Assembly (NCBI GenBank): GCA_002104895.1
Contig: MCFG01000494.1
Span: forward strand, 1-42,401
Source of the DNA: Anaeromyces robustus
Taxonomy: Eukaryota > Neocallimastigomycota > Neocallimastigomycetes > Neocallimastigales > Neocallimastigaceae
Direction of reading: 5' to 3'
Length of the DNA: 42,401 bases
Every line of letters begins with the position of its first letter. The first letter of the stretch is position 1. Below are positions 41,102 to 42,401 of this stretch, in pieces. The position numbers and the translations under genes were made by a program. The notes under the pieces were generated by a model. The model saw nothing but the letters and a program-made list of their open reading frames with translations. It had not been told where the DNA came from and ran no database searches.

Positions 41102-42401
41102 ATGGATCATACGAACTATACTAATAAGATTAACTATATCAGACGGGGTATTAGGTGTCATGGTATTGATATCTCAGATACTTATGTTATTTTTATCCGT
41201 CGCATTCGTTCTTGGACTCTTCCAAAATTTAGAAATTTTCTTGAGAAGAATTTCCCTGAGTTTAATAATACCATCGTTGCTGTTAAACATTCCTCTCTTC
41301 TCAATGATAATTTATATCAAATTAAAACTACAGCTTCTGAGGAGAATATTAATAAATTTATTGATAGTTTCAAATTAATTATTAAAAAATGTTCCATTAA
41401 CTTTCATCGATGTAGTAGGAAGAATCACAAGCCTTCCTTTGCTCTTATCAGGAGAAAACTTTGCCACTCTAAAAAGAACATTAAGGATATTACTGACTTT
41501 TCTGAAATCAACAATTCTTTTACTTCTAAGAACAATTTGAATGAATTTTCCTTTTGTCTTAGTTGGAACACTAACGGGTGGAATAACAAGAAAAGAGATG
41601 GTATTCTGTATTTCTTTAGTCTCTTTAAACCGCTATTTGTTTGTTTTCAAGAAACTGGTAATGGTACTAATTCTAGTAATGTTATTCCTTGTAAAATCAC
41701 TTTACCTAAATATAAATATTTCTGTAAGAGAGCAAATAATACAATTCCTGGTTTGAGAGGTTTATATATCTTTTATAATAGGTCTTTACAGACTTCTATT
41801 GAAGATTTTTCTTTGAATTATATTATCTCAGTTACGACATATTCCTTGTGGAACTTCACTAAGTGTTCTATTGGAAATATTTATATACCTCAGAAAGGGC
41901 ATAGTTTACACCATAAATCTGCTAAAGCAGAAGCTTGTACATGGTTTTCTCTTCACTTACATCATCCTTCTATTCTCCTTGGCGATTTTAACATTAATCT
42001 TGAAGATATTCAAAATTGGGTTTCTAATATAAATGGCTGGTATTTATTTCAACTCAATGGTTCTCCTATCTCGTGGGTAAGTGGAAGTCGTTCCTCTGCT
42101 ATTGACCATGCTATTATTAATGAACCCATGAAAAATCTTCTGTCTTCAGCTTCAATTATTGATTTCTCTCCTATCTCCGATCATAAGCCTCTTCTTGTTT
42201 TTGGAAATTATTTTGATGATAATAATACTTTCTCACTCCCTAAAAAACCAGCTCGTTGGAATAGAATCAAATGTCTGGACGAAAGTATTAAAATTGCTAC
42301 TAGTAATAGATTTAGTATTCTTATGAAGGAATGTACAGATAATTATTATTCTTCTAATGCTATATATGATATGTTTGTATCTACTGCTAATTCTATTGCT
42401 G
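41102..42401 (+). CDS. LINE ORF, EEP endonuclease part, cut by window end
   Basis: The open frame from the ATG at 41102 runs 433 codons to the window edge without a stop. The N-terminal ~100 residues align with the RRM-like domain of the first LINE (RGIRCHGIDI, SWTLPKF, FLEKNFPEFN). The endonuclease domain follows with LSWNTNGWN, CFQETGNG, GDFNIN, AIDHAIIN and SDHKPLLV, so the catalytic set is complete. The window ends in the linker that precedes the reverse transcriptase region, so whether this copy has an RT cannot be seen. Confidence 0.85.
   Translation, partial: MDHTNYTNKINYIRRGIRCHGIDISDTYVIFIRRIRSWTLPKFRNFLEKNFPEFNNTIVAVKHSSLLNDNLYQIKTTASEENINKFIDSFKLIIKKCSINFHRCSRKNHKPSFALIRRKLCHSKKNIKDITDFSEINNSFTSKNNLNEFSFCLSWNTNGWNNKKRDGILYFFSLFKPLFVCFQETGNGTNSSNVIPCKITLPKYKYFCKRANNTIPGLRGLYIFYNRSLQTSIEDFSLNYIISVTTYSLWNFTKCSIGNIYIPQKGHSLHHKSAKAEACTWFSLHLHHPSILLGDFNINLEDIQNWVSNINGWYLFQLNGSPISWVSGSRSSAIDHAIINEPMKNLLSSASIIDFSPISDHKPLLVFGNYFDDNNTFSLPKKPARWNRIKCLDESIKIATSNRFSILMKECTDNYYSSNAIYDMFVSTANSIA

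Larger units (their letters stand above)
40378..42401 (+). mobile_element. Second LINE-type retrotransposon, 5' part
   Basis: The element starts at the CCCTCTTCTGAGG sequence that also starts the first LINE, inserted in an AT run of the unit 4 spacer. A 5' UTR of about 724 bp has no credible gene. It includes two copies of CATTATGCGCAATGATAATG (about 40505-40524 and 40577-40596), each with inverted arms, and long A and T runs. The ORF begins at 41102 and the element continues beyond the window. Its orientation is opposite to the first LINE. Confidence 0.8.

Noticed and set aside
41160-41756. Short plus-strand ORFs within the second LINE
   Set aside because: They are out of frame with the clear endonuclease ORF that starts at 41102 and match no protein pattern.
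41102-42401. Calling the second LINE a complete active element
   Set aside because: The reverse transcriptase region and 3' end lie outside the window, so activity cannot be judged.

Overview
This is extremely AT-rich eukaryotic DNA. Three things together point to a chromosome of an anaerobic gut fungus (Neocallimastigomycota): the base composition and dense microsatellites, a tandem family of AAA-ATPase-like/PD-(D/E)XK genes of the kind expanded in those fungi, and LINE-type retrotransposons. The host assignment is an inference. I see no tRNA or rRNA genes, no CRISPR array and no bacterial-style operons.

Layout. (1) 1-1584: simple repeats, a short Cys-rich single-span membrane protein and decayed coding fragments. 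(2) 1585-6880 and 27853-40377: a head-to-tail array of four units. Each unit is one minus-strand AAA-ATPase-like gene plus a roughly 2-kb non-coding spacer. Units 3 and 4 keep a C-terminal PD-(D/E)XK nuclease domain. Units 1 and 2 have lost it in frame, and unit 2 also carries a frameshift. A 1.3-kb element with inverted terminal repeats sits in the spacer of unit 1, and part of the unit 3 spacer is inverted. (3) 6881-27852: a 21-kb insertion at the border of units 1 and 2. It carries about 17 kb of virus-like genes (6910-~23974) and a LINE (~23975-27852). (4) ~40378-42401: the 5' part of a second, related LINE on the plus strand, cut by the window end.

The viral block encodes a family B DNA polymerase with exonuclease and polymerase motifs, a D6/D11-type superfamily 2 helicase, a C-terminal piece of an RPB1-like RNA polymerase subunit, and a 2002-residue predicted secreted protein. 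That last protein has a long heptad-repeat region, bulb-lectin-like modules and a ricin-B-like tail. A zinc-motif protein and four unrecognised proteins make up the rest. Replication, transcription and surface-lectin functions without introns fit an endogenised relative of Nucleocytoviricota. Both ends of the block are broken genes, so this is a fragment, although its internal genes are open throughout.

The main observation is how the block sits in the host. The 12-bp sequence ATTAAAATAGAA flanks the whole 21-kb insertion (6869-6880 and 27853-27864). The uninterrupted site is present in another array unit (31904-31915). The LINE 5' end lies exactly at one boundary, and a 29-nt poly(T), which is poly(A) in LINE orientation, lies exactly at the other. 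This is the signature of target-primed reverse transcription, but the virus-like genes lie between the LINE and the tail. Either viral sequence was carried along as a very large 3' cargo or template-switch product, or viral DNA entered between a LINE and its tail. The LINE itself has lost its reverse transcriptase domain but keeps an open reading frame. Both LINEs begin with the same structured RNA and inserted within about 60-70 bp of the same position in the spacer.
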